Origin: Patella vulgata
Lineage: Eukaryota > Mollusca > Gastropoda > Patellidae
Assembly: GCF_932274485.2 (NCBI RefSeq)
Contig: NC_065883.2
Coordinates: 46,594,539-46,658,538 of the forward strand
Direction of reading: 5' to 3'
Length of the DNA: 64,000 nt
The position numbers and the translations under genes were made by a program. The notes under the pieces are model-generated. The model did not search any database and was not told the origin of the DNA. It was given only the letters and a program-made list of their open reading frames with translations. This document shows, one piece after another, positions 41,463-53,094 of the stretch. How positions within the stretch are numbered: position 1 is the stretch's first letter; each line of letters starts with the position of its first letter.

Positions 41463-42993
41463 TACTATTCAAAAAAAGTAGGGGATATTTGATTTTGGGG
41501 GCATAATACTAAAATATGCAAATGACTACGAAAAAAGTCACTATAGAACCTAACAGAAGAAACATTTCCAGTTACATGTGACGCCCAAACGCACCAATAG
41601 CTACCGCATGGAATGCAGGTGATGCTTGGGATCATCATGGGGGTCCAACCCAAGATTTGCACGACTCTGACTTTGAATGTTACAGTCATTGTGGCATTGA
41701 ATTCCAGGGTGGAAACATCAGTTTAATTGTTTTAGTGACCAGAAAACAAATTTTGATATGCGTCGGCTTACCCAAAATGAAAGGTTACGTGCCCTTGGCA
41801 TGCTACAGATCGGCACAACACAGGCGGTTGTGGCGCGGACGATGAATGTTTCTCAGTCTGTCATAAGCAGGCTATGGTCCAGATACCGTGATACACAATC
41901 TGTACAGGACAGACCACGCTCAGGTCGACCAAGGGCGACAACTCAAGCCCAGGATCGATTTATCCGTACCTTGGCCTTGAGAAATCGTGTCATCACAGCA
42001 AATCAGATCAGCGCTTGTCTTCAAACAGACACTGGTGTGAGAGTGAGTGGCCAGACGATTCGGAATCGACTGCATAGGGGTCACCTTCGCGCCCGACGTC
42101 CTCGCGTGATCCCTTGTTTGAGAGATCATCACATTCAGGCAAGACGTCGTTGGTGTAGGGATCGTCAACACTGGGATAATCGACGCTGGAGCAATGTGAT
42201 GTTTTCAGATGAGTCAAGGTTCACTGTTGATTTTTTGGACAGACGTAGGAGGATGTGGCGTCGTCGAAACGAGGGCTTCCAAGACGTTAACGTCATCAGA
42301 CATGATCGATTTGGGGGTGGTTCTGTTATGGTGTGGGGAGGCATCACTGTTGCTGGAAGAACGGCTTTACATGTTGTTGCAGGGCGTGTTACAGGCCAGT
42401 ACTACCGGGACAACATCTTGGCAGTCCATGTTGTGCCGTTCGCACGACGTCATGGCCGCCGTTTCATCTTCCAGGATGACAACGCAAGATGTCACAGGGC
42501 CAGGATCGTTACAGGTTACCTCCAACAACAGAACATCACCACATTACCTTGGCCAGCACTGAGTCCCGACCTCTCTCCCATCGAGCATGTCTGGGACATG
42601 CTTGGACAGAGGTTACGTCAACGTCAACAACGTCCTGCCAATGTCCAAGAACTTGCTGCTGCGTTGCAACAGGAATGAGACAATCTGGACCAAAATGACC
42701 TTAGACGTCTCATTAGGAATATGCCACGTCGGATCAATGCTTGTTTGGCAAACAGAGGAGGATTTACCCGTTACTGACTTGGTTGTGATGCTGTGGTAAC
42801 TTTGCTGTTTGACCCCGGGTATCATTTTAATCTTATAATGGTCAGTCTGTGCCTTACTTAGTCTAACGATCATTTGGAATAAATCGATGAATGTGAACTT
42901 CATTTCATTTTGTCATTTGTTTCTTCGTCAGTTTCATTAGGTGACTTTAATAACACTTAAAAATCAAATATCCCCTACTTTTTTTGAATAGTA
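41463..42993 (+). mobile_element. Tc1-family DNA transposon, second copy
   Basis: Same 1,531-bp length, same 34-bp inverted ends (41463-41496, 42960-42993) and TA target (41461-41462, 42994-42995) as the copy at 6287. Only scattered substitutions separate them. Different flanks rule out a segmental duplication. Confidence 0.95.
41758..42776 (+). pseudogene. Tc1-type transposase with a late nonsense codon
   Basis: Starts MRRLTQNERLRALGML as in copy 1 and keeps GRPR and the D, D, E residues (151, 241, 276). A TGG-to-TGA change at 42676-42678 stops it after 306 residues, removing the last 33, which include the NLDQNDLRRLI segment and the RGGFTRY end. Other changes from copy 1 include R87C, S162R, V166M, C169R and E172G. 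Loss of the C-terminal helix probably weakens or kills activity, though the catalytic core remains whole. Confidence 0.9.
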
Positions 42994-43103
42994 TATTTGG
43001 TTAACATTCAAATTTTCTTTTCGGATTAGCTGCTGTTGGGACATTGCTTGGCTATGTCTAGTAGAACAAGGAGATTATTATTTCACATTACATATATTAG
43101 GTA

Positions 43104-44177
43104 TTCATAACAAAACACAACACAAGGTATATATGGATATAACTTCTTCTCTATTATTTAATAACGACGTTTCGTAACATATACAGGTCACGTTTTCAAG
43201 TTAATGATAAATATCCTGCTGTTGTTGTTGTTTATACATATTATAGCTTACACCAGCTTAATTAATAATAACAAGAAACCATTATAATAATTATCAGTAC
43301 CTAAAATAACAAAACATAATACAAACAATAATAATAATAATGCTAACTAACCCTTAGTGGGATGATACCAAGTAATCAGTACTAAAGATCAAAGACCACA
43401 TTGATAGGGTTTCACCATAAAAATATATTACAAACTTTAATAATAATAACTGACCCCTAGTAGGGCAATAACAGGTAATCAGTCCTAAAGATCAAAGCCC
43501 AGCCTTAATAGGGTTTCACCCCAAGGTTTGTTCTCACTTTCCCAGCAGATTAACCCTATTAATTAAGCGGATTAGGGATTAGTTATAGATTAGTGAGTTA
43601 TACTCTGTTTTAATTATTGCCTGACCAGTTCAATTTAACCTATGTCATGTATGAACTATAAATCACAATATGGAAATGGAGGCGTTTCACGTCCAAAGAA
43701 AAGAAAATACAGGTACATAGAATTAAACAGAAGAATACATGATGAAAAACAAAGATTATTAACTGGTTTGATGACTTTATATGAATACGGAAATTCGATA
43801 TCACACTTAGTCGGATTTTAAATATACATGTACAATACTAAATTTGTTAATAAAATAACTTGTATGTAAAGTAGTTAATATTGATACGAAAAATATATAT
43901 GTACATGCTAAATTTGTTAATAAAATAACTTTTATATAAAGTGGTTAATATTGATATGAAAAAGACTATAGTTTTAACACCATTGTTACCCTAATTAGTA
44001 CTGGTCTAATGTTTCTACCTGGAAAATAATAGCTGCTGGGAAAGTGAGAACACCCCCACCACAACACATGATTGTTCATCAGACCAACATTACTAATCAC
44101 AACTGTTAATTTAGATATAGGCATTAATAAGGATAATATAAGTTTCAAATATACCTTGTGTTGTGTTTTGTTATGAA
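43104..44177. mobile_element. 1.07-kb element with perfect inverted ends flanked by TA
   Basis: 43102-43131 (TATTCATAACAAAACACAAC..) and 44150-44179 are exact 30-bp reverse complements; if TA is the target, the element ends are 28 bp. A second nested inverted pair, TTCTCACTTTCCCAGCAG (about 43532) and its complement (about 44033), lies inside. No transposase. Internal tandem repeats: about 100-bp spacing at 43347-43519 (CTAAAGATCAAAG..TAGGGTTTCACC twice) and 70-bp spacing at 43841-43975 (AATTTGTTAATAAAATAACT twice). A non-autonomous, Tc1/mariner-like element is the simplest reading. Confidence 0.75.
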
Positions 44178-44403
44178 TAGTTAACCGTGCTTTTAGATGT
44201 CATTTAAAGAATTTATATTAGGTATGCCGAGTATAAATATATCTACGTAATATATAGGTTACTGTACTTTGTACCTATACAGTTATGATAGGCACATTAA
44301 TCATTTTGCATTTACTTTGCTAAAGTTACGTTTTTATACGCCCACATTGAAATGTGGTCGTATATTGTCGTCGCCCCCGTCCTTCCGTCGGTCCGGCGTC
44401 CAC
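44178..44403. other. Non-coding flank of the 150-bp satellite
   Basis: Ends with a GC-richer CGTCGTCGCCCCCGTCCTTCC segment that belongs to the same repeat family as 36640. No gene. Confidence 0.4.
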
Positions 44404-45060
44404 AATTGCTTGTAGACGCTCTAGAGGCTAAAGTTAATATCCGATTGTCTTTAAATTTATACAAAGTGTTTATGGTCATGAGACGAAGAAGCCTATTGTT
44501 TTTCAGCGATTTCCGATAATAACTGTTAGAGTTATGGCCCTTGATCACTTCAAAAAATCTTTTGGACGCTCTGGAGGCTAAAGTTAATATCCGATTGACT
44601 TTAAATTTATACACAGTGTTTAAGGTCATGAGACGAAGAAATATATTGATTTTCAGCGATTTCCGATAATTTCTGTCAGAGTTATGGCCCTTGATCACTT
44701 TAAAAAATCTTATGGACGCTCTAGAGGCTAAAGTTAATATCCGATTGACTTTAAATTTATACATAGTGTTTAAGGTCATGTGACGACGAATCCTATTGAT
44801 TTTCAGCGATTTCAGATAATTACTGCCAGAGTTATGGCCCTTGATCACTTCAAAAAATCGTGTGGATGCTCTAGAGGTCAAAGTTAATATCTGATTGACT
44901 TTAAATTTATACACAGTGTTTAAGGTCGTGAGACAAAGAAGCCTATGGGTTTTCAGAGATTTCCAATAATTGCTGCCAGAGTTATGGCCCTTGATCTCTT
45001 CAAAAAATCGTGTGGACGCTGTAGTTAATACACAGAGTTTAAGGTCTTGAGACGAACAAG
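44404..45060 (+). repeat. Tandem satellite, exactly 150-bp unit, 4.4 copies
   Basis: GGACGCTCTAGAGGCTAAAG or variants start at about 44413, 44563, 44713, 44863 and 45013. Each unit has TAATATCCGATTGACTTTAA, AAGGTCATGAGACGAAGAA and GAGTTATGGCCCTTGATCAC. Because 150 is a multiple of three, a 200-codon minus-strand frame stays open across it; that frame simply repeats 50 residues and is not a gene. Confidence 0.9.
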
Positions 45061-45489
45061 TATATTGAGTTTCAATGAATTTTTATAACTTGAACAGCTA
45101 AATCCAGGATATTAAGTGTTTCGTATACTAAACGTTAGCATGGAGGAGAACTTTATCAAAGCCAAACAAATTCTAATGATTTTCTGATAATTACTTAATG
45201 AGTTGTTACTTTTAATCAGATTGTAGAGTATTATAAATGTTTCATTACCGAAAAAAGTAAAATATGCGACAACTCTGGTTGACTGCCCGGACGATTTAGC
45301 TGCTGTGGGCGTATGTTTCGTTGTCTGGCAACCTATCTTTAAATTTGTAGTTGCCTTTCTATGGTTTTTATCATCACTATTTTATGGATTATTTGTTAAC
45401 AGGCTGATATTGTTATTAAATTTTGATTACATGTATATTAAATTAATTTCTTTTGTTTATGTCCTAAATATATGGCTGGCGTTTATCAG
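45061..45489. other. Non-coding stretch
   Basis: A 68-codon hydrophobic plus frame (45305-45511) has no start context or relatives that I recognise. Otherwise nothing. Confidence 0.35.
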
Positions 45490-46112
45490 GGTGTCGATAT
45501 TTGCTTATTAGCCGTCTTTTTGCCAAGATTTAGCATTATTTTGTCCAGAAGTGGAATTTTATCGAAAGTCACAAATTGTTGAGTTATCCCCCTTTTGCAG
45601 TCAAACACTTGAAATCTTGTAGGTAGACTTCTAAATGCAATTTTGGTGATAGGCTTGATTGGGACATAAAGATGAAACTTCGCCGAATGTATGGAATCTT
45701 GTTTGATAGCTAGCATAGACCTTTTTTATGTTGAAAGATGCATCGAAAATAGAAAAACGCTTGATAAAGTATTTTATATTATTTAAAGTCCTATATTTGC
45801 CCGTATGTTGGTTATTATCACTATTAAGCAACATCCCAATTATGTGCTATTATATGTTAATAGACTGATATTGTAATAATGTTTGTTTGAATTATAACTA
45901 TGTTTTGATTATATCTATACATATTTGTACTAATTTCCTTTCTATATGCCTAAATATGTGCCCCGTGTCAGACAGGCTATCGATATTTGTTTTATTATCC
46001 GTCTTGGGAGATTTATCTTTGATATCATTTTATCAAGAAATGGAATTTTATCAAAAGTAACAAATTGTTGAGTTATCCCCCCTTTTACAGCCAAACCTTG
46101 AAATCTTGTGTA
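45490..46112 (+). repeat. Direct duplication of a 130-bp segment
   Basis: 45490-45625 and 45975-46112 share TCGATATTTG, ATTAGCCGTCTT, GGAATTTTATC.AAAGT.ACAAATTGTTGAG and TTATCCCCC.TTTT.CAG. The GTTGAGTTATCCCCCTTT block is the reverse of the AGGGAGATAACT-type motif. The 88-codon minus frame here is a by-product. Confidence 0.7.
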
Positions 46113-46589
46113 GGCAGAAGCACCAAGACAGAGTACGTATTGAATGTCTGATATTATCATAGTTTGAATTTTATATTTGTGTCTGCTGTATCCAAGTTGC
46201 TCTAACAAAGGTAACAGGATACATATCTTGGCCCATCTGCAGAATGTAGTATATGCTTATTATCAGTAGAACACCGCGTACCTTCTCATTTGTTGATGAA
46301 ATTTATATAAAAATGTAAATGTTGATTTTTAATAAAACAAATATTCTAAAGCAAAGAATGTATGCAAATTGAAATATTTCTGAATGATTTATTAGTATGG
46401 TTCACATGGATGTGACAAAAAGTTTTCAAAACATTATACTTTGTGCATATAAACAGGCATAAAATTCTTGCTTTACAATATATAAAACCTGTGTTTGTTA
46501 GCAGTTGGAAGAAAGAAGACAAAGAGTAAGTTTGTTCTGTTGATGCAAGATAATAACTTATAATTGGATTTATTTTTAAAAGGTATCAC
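46113..46589. other. Non-coding AT-rich stretch
   Basis: No repeat, gene or splice-bounded frame recognised. Confidence 0.4.
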
Positions 46590-46820
46590 CAAATTCTGTT
46601 CTGCACCGATTACACTACTGAAGACCGGCATGTGCCATTTGTTGTGCTATGAGGGGAAATTTTGCCCAGACAGAGGTGCTACGGCCTAGTCGTGTATCTA
46701 ATTCCAACTGCCAAAGGATCTTTTATGTGCACGCCAATGTGTACAGGGTACCTCGATTTTCCACCCCATCTAAACGAAAACTTAACTTCCCAGGCCCTCC
46801 ATCATGAAAATTCTCTAGTA
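46590..46820 (-). mobile_element. SINE-B copy, diverged
   Basis: GAAATTTTGCCCAGACAGAG, AATTCCAACTGCCAAAGGAT and ACGCCAATGTGTACAGGG blocks. Both ends decayed. Confidence 0.75.
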
Positions 46821-46849
46821 AAATCCTTTTAAAACTTAATGACGATAAA

Positions 46850-47480
46850 CCAGAATACTTGCTCGAAATATTGGTGTCATTTTTGATTGTAGATTATTCA
46901 TGGAATCGGAAACTAATGATATTTATAAAATTGGTCATTTTAATGTACATTATGTTTGTAAAATTTATAAAAACTGTTGATACTACCAAAACCTTAATTC
47001 TCTTGTGACATCGTGTATTTCTTATTTAACTGGATTATTATGGTATTCCTGCTAAACATTTCGATAAGCTTGAAAAACTTCAAATCTCTGCTGCTAGAAT
47101 AATATCAGACACTTTCTGTCCGTGACCACATTACATCTGTCCTCTTTCAATTGCATTGGTTAACAGTTGTATGTAGAACAGAATGTCAGATTTTACTTTT
47201 AAATGCTTAAGTAATTTAATATTGGTCCTTATTTGTCAGATATTTTACAATTTTATAAATCTAATGGTTGTTTAATTTCTGCTTCTGGTGAATATCCTGT
47301 TGTCGTTGTTTCTTTTATGCTTCTGATGAATATATCTTCTTGTTGACTAAAAGCTACCTTGGAATCTCGGGGCAAGGATGCGTTTTCAGTGGCCTTGGTG
47401 GCAAGACAAACTCTCGAATAAACTCTTATAAACTATGCATAATTGTCAGTCCCTGTCCCCTTTTGAACATCTGCTTTAGA
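46850..47480 (+). mobile_element. LINE remnant, C-terminal RT region
   Basis: Broken frames still resemble the end of a LINE ORF2: ARNIGVIFD, then a diverged AKHFDKLEKLQ and AARIIS, GPYLSDILQFYKSN, ISASGEYPVVVV. The order and spacing fit a CR1/Jockey-type protein. Many stops and shifts; old. Confidence 0.6.
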
Positions 47481-48853
47481 CCCATCCTTTTATCGCGGTG
47501 TCCAATTTACTTGTTCAGTTTTATCATTTCATTTGGTTTTGGTTTTATATTTTATTTGTCATTTTATAGTTTGTGTGCGTGTTATATATTTTTTTTTATG
47601 CTTGTCACTTACTGTTTTAATTTGACTTGTTGTAATTATTGTAAAGCACTACTGAACACTTCTGGCAAAAGCAACTCTATATTAAAACATGTATTATATA
47701 ATGATAGTAACCATTACACAGAATATTTAAACTTCACACATTTTATTACTTGAAGTTACAAATCTATATTTTACCTATACATATTACTGTTTTATAAATG
47801 TGATTGGAGTAATACTCTCCTTGTTTTACTAAATATTGAACTTTAGCTGTATATGAAAGGGACATGAAAAAATGTCTGTATGATAAACTAATTATTTGAA
47901 GGATTTCATTAACATATTTATAATTATACTTCAGATTACAACACTACATACTGTAATTAACACTTGGACTTGTGAAAAGAACCGTTTGCCTATGTGCATT
48001 ATATTTTTGGACCTTTGGGTGCCGCATCTTAAGGCCCTGCCTCAACATCAGTTTATCATTTATTATTAATTTCAAATACAAAATGTCTTAATTGGCTTTA
48101 CAATCTATTTCAGTGCTACTTAACAGCCCACAACGGTTCTTTGTGCGTAAGTATATATTCGCCTTTTGATGTCTGATATTGCGTTAACTCATAAAACATG
48201 TGACATTTTTAATAATGAAAAATAATGTGTCTGCTCTTCTATCAAGTTTATAAATAACATCTGGACATTGAAATTTGAGTTTATTATAGGCTAACATTGT
48301 ATCTGATTGTTTTTAATTTTAACAGTTTTGTTTTACATTTTTTTCAGAAGCAGCTTAGACTTTTGTTTTACCAATTCCTATGAAGATCCGAACTTTTTAT
48401 TTTTTGGGGGGTTGACTGCTCCCCTTCAAGAAAGCAATTTTATATAACATTTTCTATTCGGGTTTACTGCTGCCCTTTAAGAAAGCAATTTTACAAATAA
48501 ATATATATATATCAAATATTTATAGATAAAAATTAAGTCTCGTAATAGACACTATTTTATAAAAAGTAGAAAAGAAGAGGACGAGGGTGTTAATATATAC
48601 ATTTATGTAATACCAAGGGAGATAACTTCATTTAGAGTGGAACGATATTAACTAAAAAGACAAAAAAAAGGGAGACTACCGTACCGTTTAAATTTTAAGA
48701 ATTGGCAACGAAAATAGGGGAGGTAACTGCCTTTTAATTTAAGAGGTGATTAACAGGAAAGAAAATTGAAGGAAGTTTATTGCAATCATTAAAATACGCC
48801 TTTTTAATTCAGAGTTTTCTAAATAATTGATAAATATTTTGACGGTGATAAAA
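47481..48853. other. AT-rich flank leading into the Helentron
   Basis: A hydrophobic 137-codon frame (47340-47753) overlaps the LINE remnant and is not supported. AAGGGAGATAACTTC at 48616 and AGGGGAGGTAACTGC at 48714 are motifs that recur inverted beyond the 3' end of the Helentron. AAGAAAGCAATTTTA occurs twice (48430, 48480). The Helentron's 5' end probably lies in this stretch, not resolved. Confidence 0.45.
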
Positions 48854-48976
48854 ATGGCACGAAAAAAGAGATTTAATCCAATAGAAAACTTGAGGAGAAA
48901 GAAAGACGAAGAGAATGAAGAAAATATATCTAAAATTTCAGATGACAACTACAATTCCGTAAAAGCTGAGATATAG
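48854..48976 (+). CDS. Possible Helentron polyprotein N-terminus
   Basis: ATG frame of 40 codons, MARKKRFNPIENLRRKKDEE.., basic then acidic, with a nuclear-localisation-like KKR. It ends at a TAG; degenerate sequence joins it to the protease block at 49054. By position it would be the start of the polyprotein. No relatives recognised. Confidence 0.4.
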   Translation: MARKKRFNPIENLRRKKDEENEENISKISDDNYNSVKAEI

Positions 48977-49053
48977 TTATCCGTTCTCCAGGTAAAGAAT
49001 TTAATGATACACCCACTTTGCCAAGTTAAGTTGAAACTTTTGTAGATCCAATT

Positions 49054-50595
49054 GTGTCCAATATTGAAGGTGAAATTCTAGCATGTGAGGTTAACATGAA
49101 AGATCCAATTTTAGCTATTTACCATCAAGGAAATCCATTATTCGGTAGATTTAGTGGTAGCCAGTGTGTTGCTATGAGCGCCATGTCTATGTTGTTCACT
49201 AAAGTAAAACCTTTAGAAAGTTGGAATAGGGCTGACTTGGACAGTATAATAATAGCCGGTAATGAATTATATGCTTCTCTTCAGTCGATGTCATCAATTA
49301 ACAAGAGATACATATTGGTATCGGAACTTCCAGATAAAATAGAAAAATTTGGTAAAATATTTAGTCTCAATATCAGCGATGATTCATATGTCGGATTATT
49401 ATGGTCCAGAAATGCAAGTGGAATAGATGACATAGTTATGAACTTATTTGAAGCCCTGCAAACTAGTCTGTTAATGCACACATCATGCTTTGTTACATTT
49501 GGCGGAAATACATTTGCAATAATGAAACGCTTGAATACATTTTCTATTTTTGATTCACACAGCAGAAGTAATAGAGGAATGTTATCTGAGAATGGTAGAT
49601 GCATACTTTTACATGTTAGAGATATTACAGAAGTCTATCAACTCTGTAACGAACTAACTTTTTCTCTGAACCTAGGTCCACAAACTCAATTTAAAATAAC
49701 AGGTATTAACATTGATATTTTAACCGATTTATGTACACCAGATATACCCCAGTCTATGGATCGAGAATGTGTAATTATTTCAGATGATGACAACATATTT
49801 CTCTCTTGTAATGATCATTTTAAGGATATTTCAATAGATTTAACAGAACCTGATGACGATATTATTATCTCTCAAGTGGAATCGAATTCATTTAATTTTA
49901 ATCCAATGTCATTAGCTAGTAAAAGAAATATTTGTTCACAGCTTGGTCTGCCAGCTAACTCAAATGAAAACATTGTAAGTACGTGTCTATTAACGAAACC
50001 CTCAGAAATAAAATCAATTATTGGAGATGGCAATTGTTTTTTTAGATCTATATCGTATGCTTTAACAGGCAAAGAAAATCACCATAGAAAGATTAGACTT
50101 GCCGTTGTAAAGCACCTTAAGACCCATGCCGCTTTATTTAAACAGTATCTAAGACCTGGTTACACCTCCGTACTTGACTATATTACTAGATCACGCATGA
50201 ACTACGTTAAAAGTTGGGCCTCTGAAATAGAAATATTTGCTGCAGCAGATTTACTTGAAACTGACATATATACCTACAGTAATAATAACTGGTTAAAATT
50301 TTCTAGATTACAACACAAGGGGGATAATTCAATGATTGGAGCAATATATATTAATCATCTGAATGGAATACATTATGAAGTCGTAATGGATGTTATGAAA
50401 GATTTTCGTTTAGTCCAACAACAAGCTTATGAAGTAAGTAATGATTGTACTGCTTCAGATTACGAACAAACACCAAACGTGCAATACACTGATACCGACA
50501 ATGAAACAGAAAACTTGTTCAAACAGAATTCATTCTCTCAGGGTAAAAGCAGGAAGAGAAAAAAGATGTACAAAATTCAGAAGAAATGTAGTTAG
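49054..50595 (+). CDS. Helentron protease block: C76-like plus OTU cysteine proteases
   Basis: Open for 513 codons from 49054, where no ATG occurs; the first ATG in frame is at 49096 (MKDPILAIYH). The N-terminal domain has QGNPLFGRFSGSQCVAMSA with Cys38 and, 129 residues on, FDSHSR with Asp167 and His169. The Cys then Asp-x-His order is that of the herpesvirus large tegument deubiquitinase family (MEROPS C76). The second domain is OTU-like, with GDGNCFFRSI (Asp325, Cys328) and a late NGIHYEVV (His440). Both triads look complete. OTU domains are known in Helentron-type elements; the pairing with a C76-like domain is seen here. The C-terminus is cut by a frameshift near 50560-50595. Probable role: removing ubiquitin or processing the polyprotein. 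Confidence 0.8.
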   Translation: MSNIEGEILACEVNMKDPILAIYHQGNPLFGRFSGSQCVAMSAMSMLFTKVKPLESWNRADLDSIIIAGNELYASLQSMSSINKRYILVSELPDKIEKFGKIFSLNISDDSYVGLLWSRNASGIDDIVMNLFEALQTSLLMHTSCFVTFGGNTFAIMKRLNTFSIFDSHSRSNRGMLSENGRCILLHVRDITEVYQLCNELTFSLNLGPQTQFKITGINIDILTDLCTPDIPQSMDRECVIISDDDNIFLSCNDHFKDISIDLTEPDDDIIISQVESNSFNFNPMSLASKRNICSQLGLPANSNENIVSTCLLTKPSEIKSIIGDGNCFFRSISYALTGKENHHRKIRLAVVKHLKTHAALFKQYLRPGYTSVLDYITRSRMNYVKSWASEIEIFAAADLLETDIYTYSNNNWLKFSRLQHKGDNSMIGAIYINHLNGIHYEVVMDVMKDFRLVQQQAYEVSNDCTASDYEQTPNVQYTDTDNETENLFKQNSFSQGKSRKRKKMYKIQKKCS

Positions 50596-50968
50596 TAAAG
50601 CAAAGACAATAAAAGAATCTAATAATTTAAATGTGGAGCAAATGTCAGAAATAAGTAATGATTATGATACTCAGTCACTTCACGAACCCGTTGATCAAAC
50701 TCCATCACATTTAGCTCAAAACAGAAAAAGAGGAAACAATTGGAGATCTCACAAATTAGCAAAGAAATCTAAAAATATGAATGAAAAACTAACGTCTGAT
50801 CATGATACCTCTTGTAATCGTTATAGAAATGATAGAAGTTTTAAACGAAATGTTAAATCAATCTTGAAAGTTAAATCAAAAGTACGATATCATGGGGATG
50901 CAAAGTACATGAATAAAATCAAGGAGCGAAGTAAAGATCAATATAATAATAATCCAGTTTTTACTTAA
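50560..50968 (+). CDS. Helentron basic linker
   Basis: Continuation of the protease block in the next frame (REKRCTKFRRNVVSKAKTIK onward) as far as a TAA at 50966-50968; the open frame itself extends back to 50441. Lys/Arg/Asn-rich (NRKRGNNWRSHKLAKKSKN), no domain, probably a disordered nucleic-acid-binding linker. Confidence 0.55.
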
Positions 50969-52498
50969 TATGTCAAAGAATGCATTGTATTTAAATATAG
51001 GACCAATGAAAATCATAGAAATCTTATTAAGCGACTTATCAATGATAAATATAGGAATAACTTAAGACACAAAAATAAAGTTAAACAGCAAAGCTCTGAT
51101 AAATATAGAACTAATTTAAAGTATAAAAATATAGTAAAACAGCTTAGCACTGATAAATATAGAAGGGATAAAAATCATAAGAACAAAATAATTCACCAGA
51201 ATAAACAAAGAAAATTACAAAAACAGATAGAGATGTCGGACATTGAAAAAGTTCACGAAGAGTTTAAAAAAGAGTATATCTGCTGTGTATGTCACAGATT
51301 ATTGTTTAAAAACCAAGTAAATTCTTGCAATGAGAAATTATATAATAAAGATGATAAAGTCAAGAGAGTAGCAACCCAGTGTATCACTAAAACATATTTA
51401 CACGAATGTTCTATTGATTGTATAGATAACTGTGACTATCCCGAAGGTTATAAATCGTTGTGGATTTGTTTTACTTGCGATTCTAAAATCAAATCTGGTA
51501 AAATACCTGCAGAAAGTATTACAAACAATTTAGATCCTGGCCATATACCACAACAGCTCGCATGTTTAAATAGTCTCGAGACACATTTAGTCGCTTTAAA
51601 TATACCTTTCATGAAAATGGTTAATTTAGCAAAGACACAACAGTTTAAAGTCAGTGGAGAAACTGTGTGTATTCCTAACAATATTAATGAAGTGACCAAG
51701 GTTTTACCCAGATCTGAAGGTTCTGATCAGCTCATTAGACTGAAACTTAAAAAAAGAATTACACATAAAAGCTATTATCAATATGAATTTGTTAACAAGT
51801 CGAAATTAAGAGATGCTTTACTTTTTTTGAAGGAAAATAACCAATATTATACAGAGGTTGAATTTGACAAAAACTGGAATTTTGAAACAGAAACACAAGG
51901 TAAGGGAGAAAACTCCAATTTGGAACAGTTAAAACCTGACACTCTAAACAACTCTGATGCAATAGAAAATGAAACTGATAGTTTACCAGACATAGATGTC
52001 CCACTTGATGAGTTACATAGACTGTTGACACCTGCTGCTTTAAGTAATTCTAAGACAAGAGAAGACGACACTGATAGCTTACCAGACATAGATATGCCAC
52101 TTGATGAGTTACATGGACCATTGTTAAGTACGTGTTTGCAACCTGTTGATCTTGCACAAGAGATTTTAGACAACACTGATAGTATATTTTCTATTTCTCC
52201 AACAGAAAATAAAAATCCTGTAAAGATTTTAACAGACAAAACGAATGAAGCTATGTGTTTTCCGACCCTATTTCCAACTGGACAAAATACATTTGCTGAT
52301 AATCGAGATGAACGAATCACTCTAGGTCGTTATTTACACTGTCGCCTTATGAACGTTGATAACCGATTTGCTAAAAATACAGATTACATCTTTTATGCTC
52401 AGTATTTATATGAACTCAGTCAAGTTGTCTCAAGTGTCTCCATCGCTTTACGCAAAACAAAATCAGGTGGTAATAGAATAACAGCCGATATGCTTTGA
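50969..52498 (+). CDS. Helentron CxxC region and Helitron-like N-terminal domain
   Basis: Same frame as the linker, separated only by the TAA at 50966; the first good ATG is at 51233 ([20 protein letters not shown]). The leading part repeats a (S/T)DKYRxxxxHKN motif three times. CCVCHRLLF with later Cys residues ([20 protein letters not shown]) resembles the metal-binding region upstream of Helitron Rep. Two copies of [16 protein letters not shown] occur at 51975-52020 and 52066-52112. [14 protein letters not shown] begins the Helitron-like N-terminal domain, which continues in the next block after a frameshift at about 52495. Start, fold and exact function are inferred. Confidence 0.7.
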   Translation, partial: YVKECIVFKYRTNENHRNLIKRLINDKYRNNLRHKNKVKQQSSDKYRTNLKYKNIVKQLSTDKYRRDKNHKNKIIHQNKQRKLQKQIEMSDIEKVHEEFKKEYICCVCHRLLFKNQVNSCNEKLYNKDDKVKRVATQCITKTYLHECSIDCIDNCDYPEGYKSLWICFTCDSKIKSGKIPAESITNNLDPGHIPQQLACLNSLETHLVALNIPFMKMVNLAKTQQFKVSGETVCIPNNINEVTKVLPRSEGSDQLIRLKLKKRITHKSYYQYEFVNKSKLRDALLFLKENNQYYTEVEFDKNWNFETETQGKGENSNLEQLKPDTLNNSDAIENETDSLPDIDVPLDELHRLLTPAALSNSKTREDDTDSLPDIDMPLDELHGPLLSTCLQPVDLAQEILDNTDSIFSISPTENKNPVKILTDKTNEAMCFPTLFPTGQNTFADNRDERITLGRYLHCRLMNVDNRFAKNTDYIFYAQYLYELSQVVSSVSIALRKTKSGGNRITADML

Positions 52499-53094
52499 AA
52501 AATATTCTGAAATGCGATAATGGCTATCGATTTTTGAAATCAGTACGAGGTTCACCCAGCTATTGGAAGACTACACAATCAGATCTGTTTGCTATGCTTA
52601 GACAACTTGGAATCTGTACTTTTTTTATTAGTTTTTCTTCTGTCGAGCTCAGATGGACGTCCTTCATTGAGGTAATTCTTAGACAACAAGGTGATAATAG
52701 AAAAGCTAGTGATTTGAATTGGGCCGAGAAACAAGAAATACTTAGAAGCAATCCGATAACTATAGCTAGAATGTTCGATCACAGGTTTCATTATTTCTTA
52801 AAGAATTTTATCATGTCAAAAGCTGAGCCTATTGGTAAAGTAAAAGATTATTTCTATCGCATCGAATATCAAATGCGCGGAAGTTGTCACGTACACATGT
52901 TATTATGGATAGAAGATGCACCCGTACTTGGTAGAGACCCTGACAGTAAAGTTGTTGAATTTGTAAATAAATACATAACATGTAAAATGCCAAACATTTC
53001 AGATGATCCAGAACTACACGAAATTGTATCCAGTGTTCAAATGCACAGTAAAAAGCATTCAAAGTCTTGTAAAAAGAAAAATACGGTATGTTGA
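52495..53094 (+). CDS. Helentron Rep nuclease, HUH part
   Basis: Continues the Helitron-like N-terminal domain ([36 protein letters not shown]). [17 protein letters not shown] contains the HUH metal-binding pair His132 and His134. It stops at a TGA (53092-53094) where the parent frame continues as FNFPRPPSD, probably a CGA-to-TGA change. Rep nicks the donor strand and joins DNA ends in rolling-circle transposition. Confidence 0.85.
   Translation: MKNILKCDNGYRFLKSVRGSPSYWKTTQSDLFAMLRQLGICTFFISFSSVELRWTSFIEVILRQQGDNRKASDLNWAEKQEILRSNPITIARMFDHRFHYFLKNFIMSKAEPIGKVKDYFYRIEYQMRGSCHVHMLLWIEDAPVLGRDPDSKVVEFVNKYITCKMPNISDDPELHEIVSSVQMHSKKHSKSCKKKNTVC

Noticed and set aside
43125-43200. CGACGTTTCG...ACGTTTTCAAG motif suggesting a Penelope-like element end
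   Set aside because: Only a short motif; no reverse transcriptase, GIY-YIG domain or ribozyme core was found, and it lies inside the inverted-end element.
44312-44914. 200-codon minus-strand frame with internal 50-residue repeats
   Set aside because: It is the translation of a 150-bp tandem satellite; no domain, no codon signature, and parts occur elsewhere as dispersed repeats.
47340-47753. 137-codon hydrophobic frame
   Set aside because: Overlaps a decayed LINE end and T-rich DNA; apparent membrane segments follow from T-rich codons.
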